Positions 6,858-12,892 of a stretch of 13,662 bases of DNA are shown here, piece after piece. Position 1 is the first letter of the stretch. Each line of letters starts with the position of its first letter. This stretch comes from Betaproteobacteria bacterium. GTDB taxonomy: Bacteria; Pseudomonadota; Gammaproteobacteria; Burkholderiales; Burkholderiaceae_C. The stretch is from positions 1 to 13,662 of the forward strand of contig VBCQ01000168.1 of the NCBI GenBank assembly GCA_005882155.1. Direction: 5' to 3'. Under the pieces are notes generated by a model, which was not told the DNA's origin, ran no database searches, and saw only the letters and a list, made by a program, of their open reading frames with translations. The position numbers and the translations under genes are program-made.

Positions 6858-7872
6858 GGGCGACGTCCTTGGTCGGCGCCGGCGCGCGCGCCGCTGCAAG
6901 ATGCACGACGCGCGCGCGAGCGCTGCGCCACAGGCCAGCCAGGCCTTCGGGCTGCCACAGCACCATCGCGACGAACAGCAGCCCGTACCAGAGCAGCCAG
7001 GTGTCGGTCGCGGCACCGAGCAGGTCGCGCGCGAGGATGAAGAACAGCGCGCCGACGATCGGCCCCCAGAAGCTCACCAGCCCGCCGCCGATCAGCACCA
7101 TCATCACGACGAAGCCCGACGCGTGCAGGCTCATCACGTTCGGGTAGGCCGACTGCTGCGCCATCGCGAACAGCGCACCGGCGAGGCCCGCGACGGCCGA
7201 CGCGATCGTGAAGGCGAGCCACTTGTAGAGCCAGACGTTGTAGCCGACGAACGCGGCGCGGACTTCGTTCTGGCGGATCGCCGACAGCACGCGGCCGAAC
7301 GGCGAATGCACGAGGCGCCATAAGCCGACGACGACGAGCGCGAAGACGACGAGGCAGAAATAGAACAGCGCCTCGTTGCTGCGCAGGCTCGCGCTCCATG
7401 GACCCAACGCAAGCAGCGGTCGCTGGATGTTGAGCAGCCCGTCTTCGCCGCCGGTCACGCTGTGCCACTTGATCGCGATGAACCACGCGACCTGGCCGAA
7501 CGCGATCGTCAGCAGCGCGAAGTAGATGCCGCGCCGGTGCGCGATGCACAGCGCGACGATGCCGCCGACGGCCGCGCTGACGACGAGCGCGCCGGCCAGG
7601 TCGAGCCACAGGTTGGACGTGAGCCGCTGCTGCAGCAGCCCGAACGCATAGGCGCCGATGCCGAAGAACGCGCCGTGGCCGAACGACGGCAGGCCGGTCG
7701 TGCCGAGCAGCAGGTTGTAGCCGAGCGCGAACAGCATCCAGATCATGATTTCGAGCGCGAGGTACTGGTACAGGCCGACGCGGGCGAGCCACAGCGGCGT
7801 CGTCGCCAATGCGATCAGCAGGATCGCAAGCGGCAGCGGCATCAGCCCCGCACGGGGCGCTTCAGGCGTCAT
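6844..7872 (-). CDS. livM: Branched-chain amino acid-type ABC permease LivM
   Basis: A 342-residue integral inner-membrane permease of the LivM family, with about 9-10 hydrophobic segments from residue 11 to about 320. Family marks include GYNLLLGTTGLPSFGHGAFFGIGAYAFG in the second and third segments (here split across residues about 51-78), the EAA-like cytoplasmic loop around SPFGRVLSAIRQNEVRAAFVGYN, and the C-terminal WQPEGLAGL motif. It should form the channel with LivH, although livH lies on the opposite strand about 3.2 kb away. It is the first gene of the leftward operon, and its ATG is 58 bases from the divergent rpiR-like gene. No strong Shine-Dalgarno is visible; Met11 is an alternative start. 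Confidence 0.92.
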   Translation of the reverse strand: MTPEAPRAGLMPLPLAILLIALATTPLWLARVGLYQYLALEIMIWMLFALGYNLLLGTTGLPSFGHGAFFGIGAYAFGLLQQRLTSNLWLDLAGALVVSAAVGGIVALCIAHRRGIYFALLTIAFGQVAWFIAIKWHSVTGGEDGLLNIQRPLLALGPWSASLRSNEALFYFCLVVFALVVVGLWRLVHSPFGRVLSAIRQNEVRAAFVGYNVWLYKWLAFTIASAVAGLAGALFAMAQQSAYPNVMSLHASGFVVMMVLIGGGLVSFWGPIVGALFFILARDLLGAATDTWLLWYGLLFVAMVLWQPEGLAGLWRSARARVVHLAAARAPAPTKDVAHGPV

Positions 7873-7886
7873 AGGTGAATCAGAGC

Positions 7887-7915
7887 TGGACGCGTTTGAA
7901 TAGACGTTCTATTAT
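7887..7915 (+). promoter_or_regulatory. Predicted sigma-70 promoter for the rpiR-like gene
   Basis: TGGACG (7887-7892, 4 of 6 matches to the -35 consensus) and TATTAT (7910-7915) are separated by 17 bases. Transcription would begin near 7922. That leaves only about 9 bases before the ATG at 7931 but about 33 before the in-frame ATG at 7955. The prediction is by eye from hexamers and spacing. Confidence 0.4.
7899..7913. promoter_or_regulatory. Candidate RpiR-family operator
   Basis: AATAGACGTTCTATT is a perfect inverted repeat (AATAGA and TCTATT around CGT) in the 58-base gap between livM and the divergent rpiR-like gene. It overlaps the predicted -10 box, the position expected for a repressor controlling both directions. 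The A/T-rich symmetric site is conspicuous in this GC-rich context. Binding by the adjacent regulator is inference. Confidence 0.5.
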
Positions 7916-7930
7916 TTCAGCACACTAAGA

Positions 7931-8815
7931 ATGTTTGTTCAATCCGGGTTCACGATGAGCGAGCGCGCCGCGACTTACGAAGACATCAAGGAAGCGATTT
8001 CCGAGGGCTATGAGCGGCTGTCGCCGCAGCTGCAGCGGATCGCGCGCTTCGCGCTCGACAAGCCGCACGACCTGGCGCTCGGCACGGTGGCGACCGTCGC
8101 GAAAGCGACCGAGGTGCAGCCGTCGTCGATGATCCGCTTTGCGAATGCGCTCGGCTTCAGCGGCTTCTCGCAGATGCAGCAGGTGTTCCAGAACCACCTC
8201 GTCGAGCGCTCGACCTCGTACCGCGAGCGCATCGCGCGGATGCGCCGCGGCGGCGCAGCGCCGAACGAGGGCGGCGGCGTGCTGCACCAGTTCGTCGGCG
8301 AGGCGATGGCCGAGCTGACGCAGCTCGAAGAGAACGTTCACGCGGCCGACATCAAGGCGGCGGTGAAGATCCTCGCCGCGGCGCGCGAGATCCATGTGCT
8401 GGCGCAGCGCCGCGCGTTTCCGATCGCGAGCTATCTCGCCTACGCGCTGAACCAGCTCGAGCTCAATGCGCGGCTGCTCGACGGGCTCGGCGGCATGCTC
8501 TACGGCTTCGCGAGCGGCATCGCGCGCGGCGACGCGCTGCTCGTCGCGAGCTTCAGCCACTACTCGCCCGAAGTCATCGACATCGCGCGCGCGAGCCGCG
8601 AGCGCGGCGTTCGCGTCGTCGCGATCACCGACAGCGCGCTGTCGCCGCTGAAGCCGGTCGCCAACGTCTGCTTCGAGCTCGGCGACGATTCAGCACGCCC
8701 GTTCCGCTCGCTGATCGGGCCGCTGTGCCTCGCGCAGGCGCTCGTCGTCAGCACCGGCCACCATCTGGCCGCGGCTGCCGCGAAGCCGGCGCGTAAGGCG
8801 AGGCGTGCGACATGA
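7931..8815 (+). CDS. RpiR-family (HTH_6 + SIS) transcriptional regulator
   Basis: A 294-residue RpiR/MurR-type regulator. The HTH_6 domain is about residues 16-92, with the recognition region TVATVAKATEVQPSSMIRFANALGFSGFSQMQ spanning 52-83 in two parts. A SIS (sugar-phosphate isomerase-like) domain at about 140-260 is expected to bind a phosphorylated sugar or polyol as inducer. RpiR proteins commonly repress sugar and inositol catabolic genes, including IolR-type control. It is divergent from livMGF and its stop overlaps the next gene by 4 bases (ATGA), so it likely controls both arms. Met9 at 7955 is a real alternative start: the predicted transcription start leaves almost no leader for 7931, and neither start has a strong ribosome site. 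Confidence 0.9.
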   Translation: MFVQSGFTMSERAATYEDIKEAISEGYERLSPQLQRIARFALDKPHDLALGTVATVAKATEVQPSSMIRFANALGFSGFSQMQQVFQNHLVERSTSYRERIARMRRGGAAPNEGGGVLHQFVGEAMAELTQLEENVHAADIKAAVKILAAAREIHVLAQRRAFPIASYLAYALNQLELNARLLDGLGGMLYGFASGIARGDALLVASFSHYSPEVIDIARASRERGVRVVAITDSALSPLKPVANVCFELGDDSARPFRSLIGPLCLAQALVVSTGHHLAAAAAKPARKARRAT

Positions 8816-9669
8816 CAGCGCAGCGGCTCGGCGACCTGACGGTGCTCGCGTTCGACCACCGCCTGCAGCTCGAAGCGCTCGCCGCGCGGCATGCGCGCGG
8901 GGCAGAGCACATCATTCGCTTCAAGCGCCTGATCGCCGAAGGCGCGCGCCAAGGCTCGGGCGGGACGACGGGCGTGGGCATCATCCTCGACGACCGCTAT
9001 GGCGAGGCACTGCTGCCGGCGATGAGCGGCACCGGCTGGTGGGTCGCGCGGCCGGTCGAGCGCCCCGGCTCGCGGCCGCTGCAATTCGAAGCCGGTCCGC
9101 AAATCGGCGCGACCCTCGCTGCATGGCCGGCCGAGCATGTCGCGAAGTGCCTCGTCAGCCATCACCCCGACGACGCGCTCGCGCTGCGCGAGCAGCAGCT
9201 CGATCAACTGCTCGCGCTGCAGCAGGCCTGCGTCGCGACCCATCGTCAATGCCTCATCGAGATCATTCCGCCGGCCGACATGCCGGCCGATGCGCAGACG
9301 CTCGCGCGCGCGCTCGAACAGATCTACGCCGCCGGCATTCACCCGCAATGGTGGAAGCTGCCGCCGCCCGCGTCGAGCGAAGCCTGGCGGCAGCTCGAAG
9401 ACACGATCGCGCGCCACGACCCGCAGTGCAGCGGCGTTCTGCTGCTCGGGCTCGACGCGAGCGAGCATCACTTGCACAGCGGCTTTCTGCTCGCCGCGCC
9501 GCACGCGATTTGCCGTGGCTTCGCGGTCGGCCGCTCGATCTTCGGCAACGCCGCGGCCGCATGGTTCGATGGCCAGCGCAGCGATGCCCAGGTAATTGCC
9601 GAGGTGGCCGCGCGCTATGCGCGCTTGATCACGCTGTGGCGTGATGCGCGCGCGAGCGCCGCGGCTTGA
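8812..9669 (+). CDS. Stand-alone DUF2090 / IolC C-terminal-type aldolase-like protein
   Basis: A 285-residue protein matching the DUF2090 domain, which in many proteobacteria is the C-terminal half of bifunctional IolC and is annotated there as 5-dehydro-2-deoxyphosphogluconate aldolase (myo-inositol breakdown). Conserved marks are LAFDHR (12-17), LDDRYG (59-64), RPVE (80-83), Lys112 in VAKCLV, Glu150 in LIEIIPP, Lys182 in GIHPQWWKL (175-183), the GVLLLGL strand (208-214) and GFAVGRSIF (236-244). These strands fit a TIM-barrel aldolase; a lysine such as Lys182 or Lys112 could be the Schiff-base residue, which is inference. The PfkB kinase half is absent here. The gene overlaps the rpiR-like stop by 4 bases, so the two are cotranscribed, and it precedes the transporter binding protein. 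Confidence 0.82.
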   Translation: MTAQRLGDLTVLAFDHRLQLEALAARHARGAEHIIRFKRLIAEGARQGSGGTTGVGIILDDRYGEALLPAMSGTGWWVARPVERPGSRPLQFEAGPQIGATLAAWPAEHVAKCLVSHHPDDALALREQQLDQLLALQQACVATHRQCLIEIIPPADMPADAQTLARALEQIYAAGIHPQWWKLPPPASSEAWRQLEDTIARHDPQCSGVLLLGLDASEHHLHSGFLLAAPHAICRGFAVGRSIFGNAAAAWFDGQRSDAQVIAEVAARYARLITLWRDARASAAA

Positions 9670-9684
9670 AACGTTTCACGTCAG

Positions 9685-9690
9685 AAGGAG
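9685..9690 (+). promoter_or_regulatory. Strong Shine-Dalgarno for the binding-protein gene
   Basis: AAGGAG lies 6 bases before the ATG at 9697, the best ribosome site of the rightward arm. It supports the 9697 start and fits the high expression usual for periplasmic binding proteins. Confidence 0.75.
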
Positions 9691-9696
9691 ACAGCC

Positions 9697-10887
9697 ATGA
9701 GCGGATCAGACAGCCAACACGGATCACTGCGTCGTCGCCTGCTGAAGGCCTCGGCATTGACGGTCGCCGGCGCGGGCCTCTACGGCGTCGCGCCGTTCTT
9801 CGGGCCGTGGAAACATCACCACGCGTGGGCGCAGACGGCGCAGAAAAAGCCGCTCGTCATCGGCCTCACGATGGACGCGAGCGGGCAGTACGCCGCGTCG
9901 GGCATCGACGAGCGGCTCGGCGCGATGATGGCGATCAAGGAGTTCAACGACAAGGGCGGCGTACTCGGCCGGCACATCGAGGCGATCCACATGGACACCG
10001 AGACGACGCCGGCGACCGGCTCGCGCGTGGCCGAGCGGATGATCACGCGCAACGAGGCGGCGTTCCTCGTCGGCGCGATCCATTCGGGTGTCGCCAACGC
10101 GATCTCGCAAGTCGCGCAGAAATACGGCTGCATCTACCTGAACTCGAATTCGAGCTCGCCGACCGAGTCGGGCAAGGACTGCCATCGCGTCAAGTTCGTC
10201 TGGGACGGCAACGGCACCAACTTCTCGCTCGCGATCGTCAAGAACGCGATGAAGGTCAACGGCAAGAACTGGCTGCTGCTGACCAACGATTACGTGTGGG
10301 GCCACAACACGTCGAAGGCGACGCGCGCCGTCATCGAAGCCAACGGCGGCAAGGTGATCGACGAGCTGCTGGTGCCGCAGAACACGCGCGACTTCGCGGC
10401 GTATCTGCTGAAGATTCAGCAGATCAAGCCCGACGTCGTCGCGACCGCAGTCGGCGGCGACGACATCAAGGCGCTGCGCCAGCAGGTCGTGCAATTGAAG
10501 ATGAACCACAAGCCGGCGTGGATCAACAACCAGCAGGACTGGCCCGATGTCTACGGCCTCGGGCCCGAAGCGATCTTCGGCGTCTTCGGCACCAACTGGT
10601 ACTACCGCCTCGACCTGGCCGGCGTGAAGGAATTCGTCGCTGCGTACCAGAAGGTCTACCCCGGTGTGGCGATCAAGGTGCCGGGCAACACCTACTACAA
10701 CGGCTACATGGCGACGCGCGAATTGCTGCGCGCGGTCGAGCGTGCGGGCAGCACCAACAACCTGCAGGTCATCAAGCAGCTGGAAAGCTTGAAGGTCTCT
10801 GCGCGCGATCGGATGCAGCATCACGACGCCTACATGAACCCTGCCACGCATCACCTCGCGACATCTTCCGCATCCTCGCGCAGGTGA
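9697..10887 (+). CDS. LivK-like substrate-binding protein, frame lost near C-terminus
   Basis: A periplasmic binding protein of the Peripla_BP_6 (LivK-like) type. Residues 1-45 are a Tat-style signal (SLRRRLLKAS at 10-19, hydrophobic stretch, cleavage probably after AWA at 43-45). The mature domain starts KPLVIGLTMDASGQYAASG and shows typical features: GGVLGRHIE, the AAFLVGAIHS strand and TYYNGYMATRELLRAVERAG. It should deliver the substrate to LivH/LivM. The last residues (LATSSASSRR) are unlike the family. The expected ending continues one frame over from about 10857 to a stop at 10970, so at least one base, possibly a longer non-multiple-of-three segment, is missing near 10852-10860. The result is a mutation, an assembly error or a tolerated C-terminal change. 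As read, it is 396 residues; repaired it would be at least 424. Confidence 0.85.
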   Translation: MSGSDSQHGSLRRRLLKASALTVAGAGLYGVAPFFGPWKHHHAWAQTAQKKPLVIGLTMDASGQYAASGIDERLGAMMAIKEFNDKGGVLGRHIEAIHMDTETTPATGSRVAERMITRNEAAFLVGAIHSGVANAISQVAQKYGCIYLNSNSSSPTESGKDCHRVKFVWDGNGTNFSLAIVKNAMKVNGKNWLLLTNDYVWGHNTSKATRAVIEANGGKVIDELLVPQNTRDFAAYLLKIQQIKPDVVATAVGGDDIKALRQQVVQLKMNHKPAWINNQQDWPDVYGLGPEAIFGVFGTNWYYRLDLAGVKEFVAAYQKVYPGVAIKVPGNTYYNGYMATRELLRAVERAGSTNNLQVIKQLESLKVSARDRMQHHDAYMNPATHHLATSSASSRR

Positions 10888-10970
10888 CGCCGCAGGAGGT
10901 GGAAGACAAGGACGCGCCGGGACTGTGCAAGCTCGAGTCGTATGAGGCGACGCCGAGCTACGAGCAATAG
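10857..10970 (+). pseudogene. Out-of-frame C-terminal remnant of the LivK-like protein
   Basis: In the frame one base behind the upstream gene, 37 codons read RDIFRILAQVTPQEVEDKD and then APGLCKLESYEATPSYEQ before TAG. The CKLESYEATPSYE ending is characteristic of this family of Liv-type binding proteins. It has no start codon or ribosome site of its own, so it is the detached end of the upstream gene. Adding one base near 10857 would join HHL to RDIF. From memory of relatives, about 15-20 further residues normally lie at this junction, so a longer deletion is possible. Confidence 0.7.
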
Positions 10971-11082
10971 CGGCCCTCACCCTAACCCTCTCCCAGAGGG
11001 AGAGGGGACCAACATGTTGACCAACTCGCGAGCATTTGGAATTACTCCCTCTCCCCCTGGGAGAGGGCAGGGGTGAGGGCCG
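10971..11082. repeat. Nested inverted-repeat intergenic element
   Basis: Outer arms 10971-10994 and 11059-11082 are inverted copies matching at 21 of 24 bases; only the central triplet (TAA versus the complement of CAG) differs. Each arm also belongs to its own hairpin: CCCTCTCCC/GGGAGAGGG around AGA (10986-11006) and the same 9-base stem around CCT (11047-11067). This is the CCCTCACCC...CCCTCTCCC style of dispersed extragenic palindrome known from many proteobacterial genomes. It starts at the base after the livK-frame stop and ends 10 bases before livH. Transcribed, it could form either two small hairpins or one long one, and might attenuate or stabilise the operon mRNA. There is no flanking T tract. 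Confidence 0.85.
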
Positions 11083-11092
11083 CGGCCGCATC

Positions 11093-12016
11093 ATGCTGAC
11101 CAACCTCCTCCCCCACCTCGTCAACGGCGTCACGCTCGGCCTGCTGTTCGCGTTGATCGCGCTCGGCTTCATGCTGATCGTCGGCGTGATGGAGACGATC
11201 AACCTTGCCCATGGCTCGCTGTTCGCGCTCGGCATGTACGTCGCGCTGTTCCTCATCGCACCGTCGTTCGGCTGGTTCCCCGAGCTCCAATCCGCCTACC
11301 TCGCACTGCCTCTCGCCACGCGCTACGGCATTGCACTGTTCGCCGCGCCGCTCGTCGTCGGCATCTTCGGCATGGCGCTCGAGCTGTGCATGCGGCGCAC
11401 CTACGGGCGCGACCCGCTGTATGGCCTGTTGCTGACCTTCGGCGCCGCGCTCGTCATCGAAGAGCTGATCCGCATCGTCTGGGGCTCGAACGAAAAGCAA
11501 TTGCCCCTGCCCGACGCGATCTCCGGCGCGTTCGTGCTCGGCGACTTGATCTATTCGCGCTACCGCTTCTTCGCCAGCGGCTTCGCGGTGCTGATGATCG
11601 TGCTGCTGTGGGCCTTCATCGAGAAGACGCCGTACGGCGCAATGATCAAGGCCGGCGCGCACGACAGCGAGATGGTGCGCGCGCTCGGCATCAACCTGCC
11701 GCGCCTGCGCCTGTACGTCTTCGCGCTCGGCGTCGCGCTCGCGGCGATCGCCGGCGTCGTGATGGCGCCGATCTGGGGCGTGCGTCCGCATGTCGGTGTC
11801 GACGCGGTCGTGCCGGCGTTCTTGATCATCGTGCTCGGCGGCGTCGGCAGCCTGTGGGGCGCGGTGATCGCCGGCCTGATGGTCGGCATGGTCGTTGGCT
11901 TGACCGGTGCGTACGCATCAGAGTGGTCGCTGTTGTCGATGTACTTGCTGTTCATCGGCGTCGTCAGCTTTCGCGCGCGCGGCCTGTTCGGCAAGAAGAG
12001 CGTGCTCGATGCCTGA
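11093..12016 (+). CDS. livH: Branched-chain amino acid-type ABC permease LivH
   Basis: A 307-residue integral membrane permease of the LivH family, with about 8 hydrophobic segments. Family marks are NGVTLGLLFALIALGFMLIVGVME (residues 11-34, given here in outline), INLAHGSLFALGMY, the cytoplasmic loop TPYGAMIKAGAHDSEMVRALGIN with the EAA-like element, and IVLGGVGSLWGAVIAGL near the C-terminus. It should pair with LivM, encoded on the opposite strand. The start at 11093 (MLTNLLPHLVNG) is preferred. The in-frame start at 11036 would add 19 residues encoded by the repeat arm. No Shine-Dalgarno is seen before 11093, probably because the repeat occupies that place, so translation may depend on upstream coupling or be weak. 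Confidence 0.9.
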   Translation: MLTNLLPHLVNGVTLGLLFALIALGFMLIVGVMETINLAHGSLFALGMYVALFLIAPSFGWFPELQSAYLALPLATRYGIALFAAPLVVGIFGMALELCMRRTYGRDPLYGLLLTFGAALVIEELIRIVWGSNEKQLPLPDAISGAFVLGDLIYSRYRFFASGFAVLMIVLLWAFIEKTPYGAMIKAGAHDSEMVRALGINLPRLRLYVFALGVALAAIAGVVMAPIWGVRPHVGVDAVVPAFLIIVLGGVGSLWGAVIAGLMVGMVVGLTGAYASEWSLLSMYLLFIGVVSFRARGLFGKKSVLDA

Positions 12017-12046
12017 GCCGTGTTCGCATTTGATGGAGTGAATCTC

Positions 12047-12874
12047 ATGCCCGATTCAACGTTCGAGAAGGCGGACTACCGCCAGACCCTCACCGGCCTG
12101 TTCGACCTGCGCGGTCGCGTTGCCTTCGTTCCCGGCGGCTACGGCGGCATCGGCGAAGCGATCTCGTGGGGGCTCGCGCTGGCCGGCGCGCGCGTCGCCA
12201 TCGCGGGGCGCAGCGCAGACAAGGCCGAGGCCCTCGCATCGCAGCTGCGCGATGCCGGGCTCGACGCGCATGGCCTCGCGATGGACGCGCATTCGGTGGC
12301 CGAGATCCAGACCGCGATCGACGCGACCGCGCAGCGCTTCGGTGCACTCGACCTGCTCGTCAATTGCGTCGGCATCCAGCGCGAGCAGAAGCTCGATGAA
12401 TTGAACGAAGAGACTTTCGACGAGATCGTCACGGTCAATCTGAAGGCCGCCGTGTTCATGGCGCAAGCCGCGGCGCGCCATCAGGCTGCTGCCGTCGAAG
12501 CAGGCCGCAGCCCCGGCCGCCAGGTGCACCTGCTGTCGGTGCGCGCGCAGCTCGGCATGCGCGACCGCGGCTACACCGCGTATTGCACGACCAAAGGCGC
12601 GCTCGCGATGCTCGTCAAGCAGCACGCGGTCGAGCTGTGCGCGCACGGCATCACCGTCAACGGTGTCGCGCCGACGGTGGTGCGCGGCGAGATGGGCCAC
12701 CACTGGCTCGCCAATCCGGTGACGCGCGAGCAGGTGCTCAAGCGAATCCCGCTCGGCCGCGTCGCCGAGCCCGAAGATGTCGTCGGCGCGACGCTGTTCT
12801 TCTGCAGCCCGGCCGCGGCGTTCGTGACCGGGCAGGTGCTGTACGTCGACGGTGGGTTGACAGCGACTCAGTAA
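12047..12874 (+). CDS. Short-chain dehydrogenase/reductase
   Basis: A 275-residue classical SDR oxidoreductase, similar in outline to gluconate 5-dehydrogenase and 3-oxoacyl-ACP reductase-like enzymes. The nucleotide motif is PGGYGGIG (29-36), where the usual leading Thr is Pro29. NCVG (106-109) replaces NNAG, Asn131 is the structural/catalytic Asn, and Ser164, Tyr179 and Lys183 (YCTTK) form the active site. The Ser-Tyr spacing is 15 rather than the commoner 13. The GRS sequence at 54-56 suggests NADP(H) use, but weakly. It probably oxidises or reduces a polyol or keto sugar in the pathway served by the upstream genes (inference). GGAG lies 9 bases before the ATG at 12047; the GTG at 12020 is less likely. 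It is 30 bases from livH and so likely cotranscribed. Confidence 0.88.
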   Translation: MPDSTFEKADYRQTLTGLFDLRGRVAFVPGGYGGIGEAISWGLALAGARVAIAGRSADKAEALASQLRDAGLDAHGLAMDAHSVAEIQTAIDATAQRFGALDLLVNCVGIQREQKLDELNEETFDEIVTVNLKAAVFMAQAAARHQAAAVEAGRSPGRQVHLLSVRAQLGMRDRGYTAYCTTKGALAMLVKQHAVELCAHGITVNGVAPTVVRGEMGHHWLANPVTREQVLKRIPLGRVAEPEDVVGATLFFCSPAAAFVTGQVLYVDGGLTATQ

Positions 12875-12892
12875 GCCGCACACCATCGCGCG

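Noticed and set aside
10850..10890. Programmed ribosomal frameshift in the livK-like gene
   Set aside because: No slippery heptamer is present at the junction (CACCTCGCGACA), and the family has no known frameshifting; mutation or sequencing error is simpler.
10971..11082. CRISPR array or rho-independent terminator
   Set aside because: There are only two inverted arms, no regularly spaced direct repeats and spacers, and no T tract after any stem; it fits a dispersed extragenic palindrome better.
11036..11092. 19-residue N-terminal extension of LivH
   Set aside because: It is encoded by the arm of the palindromic repeat and reads low-complexity Pro/Gly/Arg; LivH similarity begins at 11093.
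9724..11256. 510-codon minus-strand ORF opposite the livK-like gene
   Set aside because: Typical high-GC antisense shadow, rich in Arg, Val and Asp; the plus strand holds a recognisable binding protein with a strong Shine-Dalgarno.
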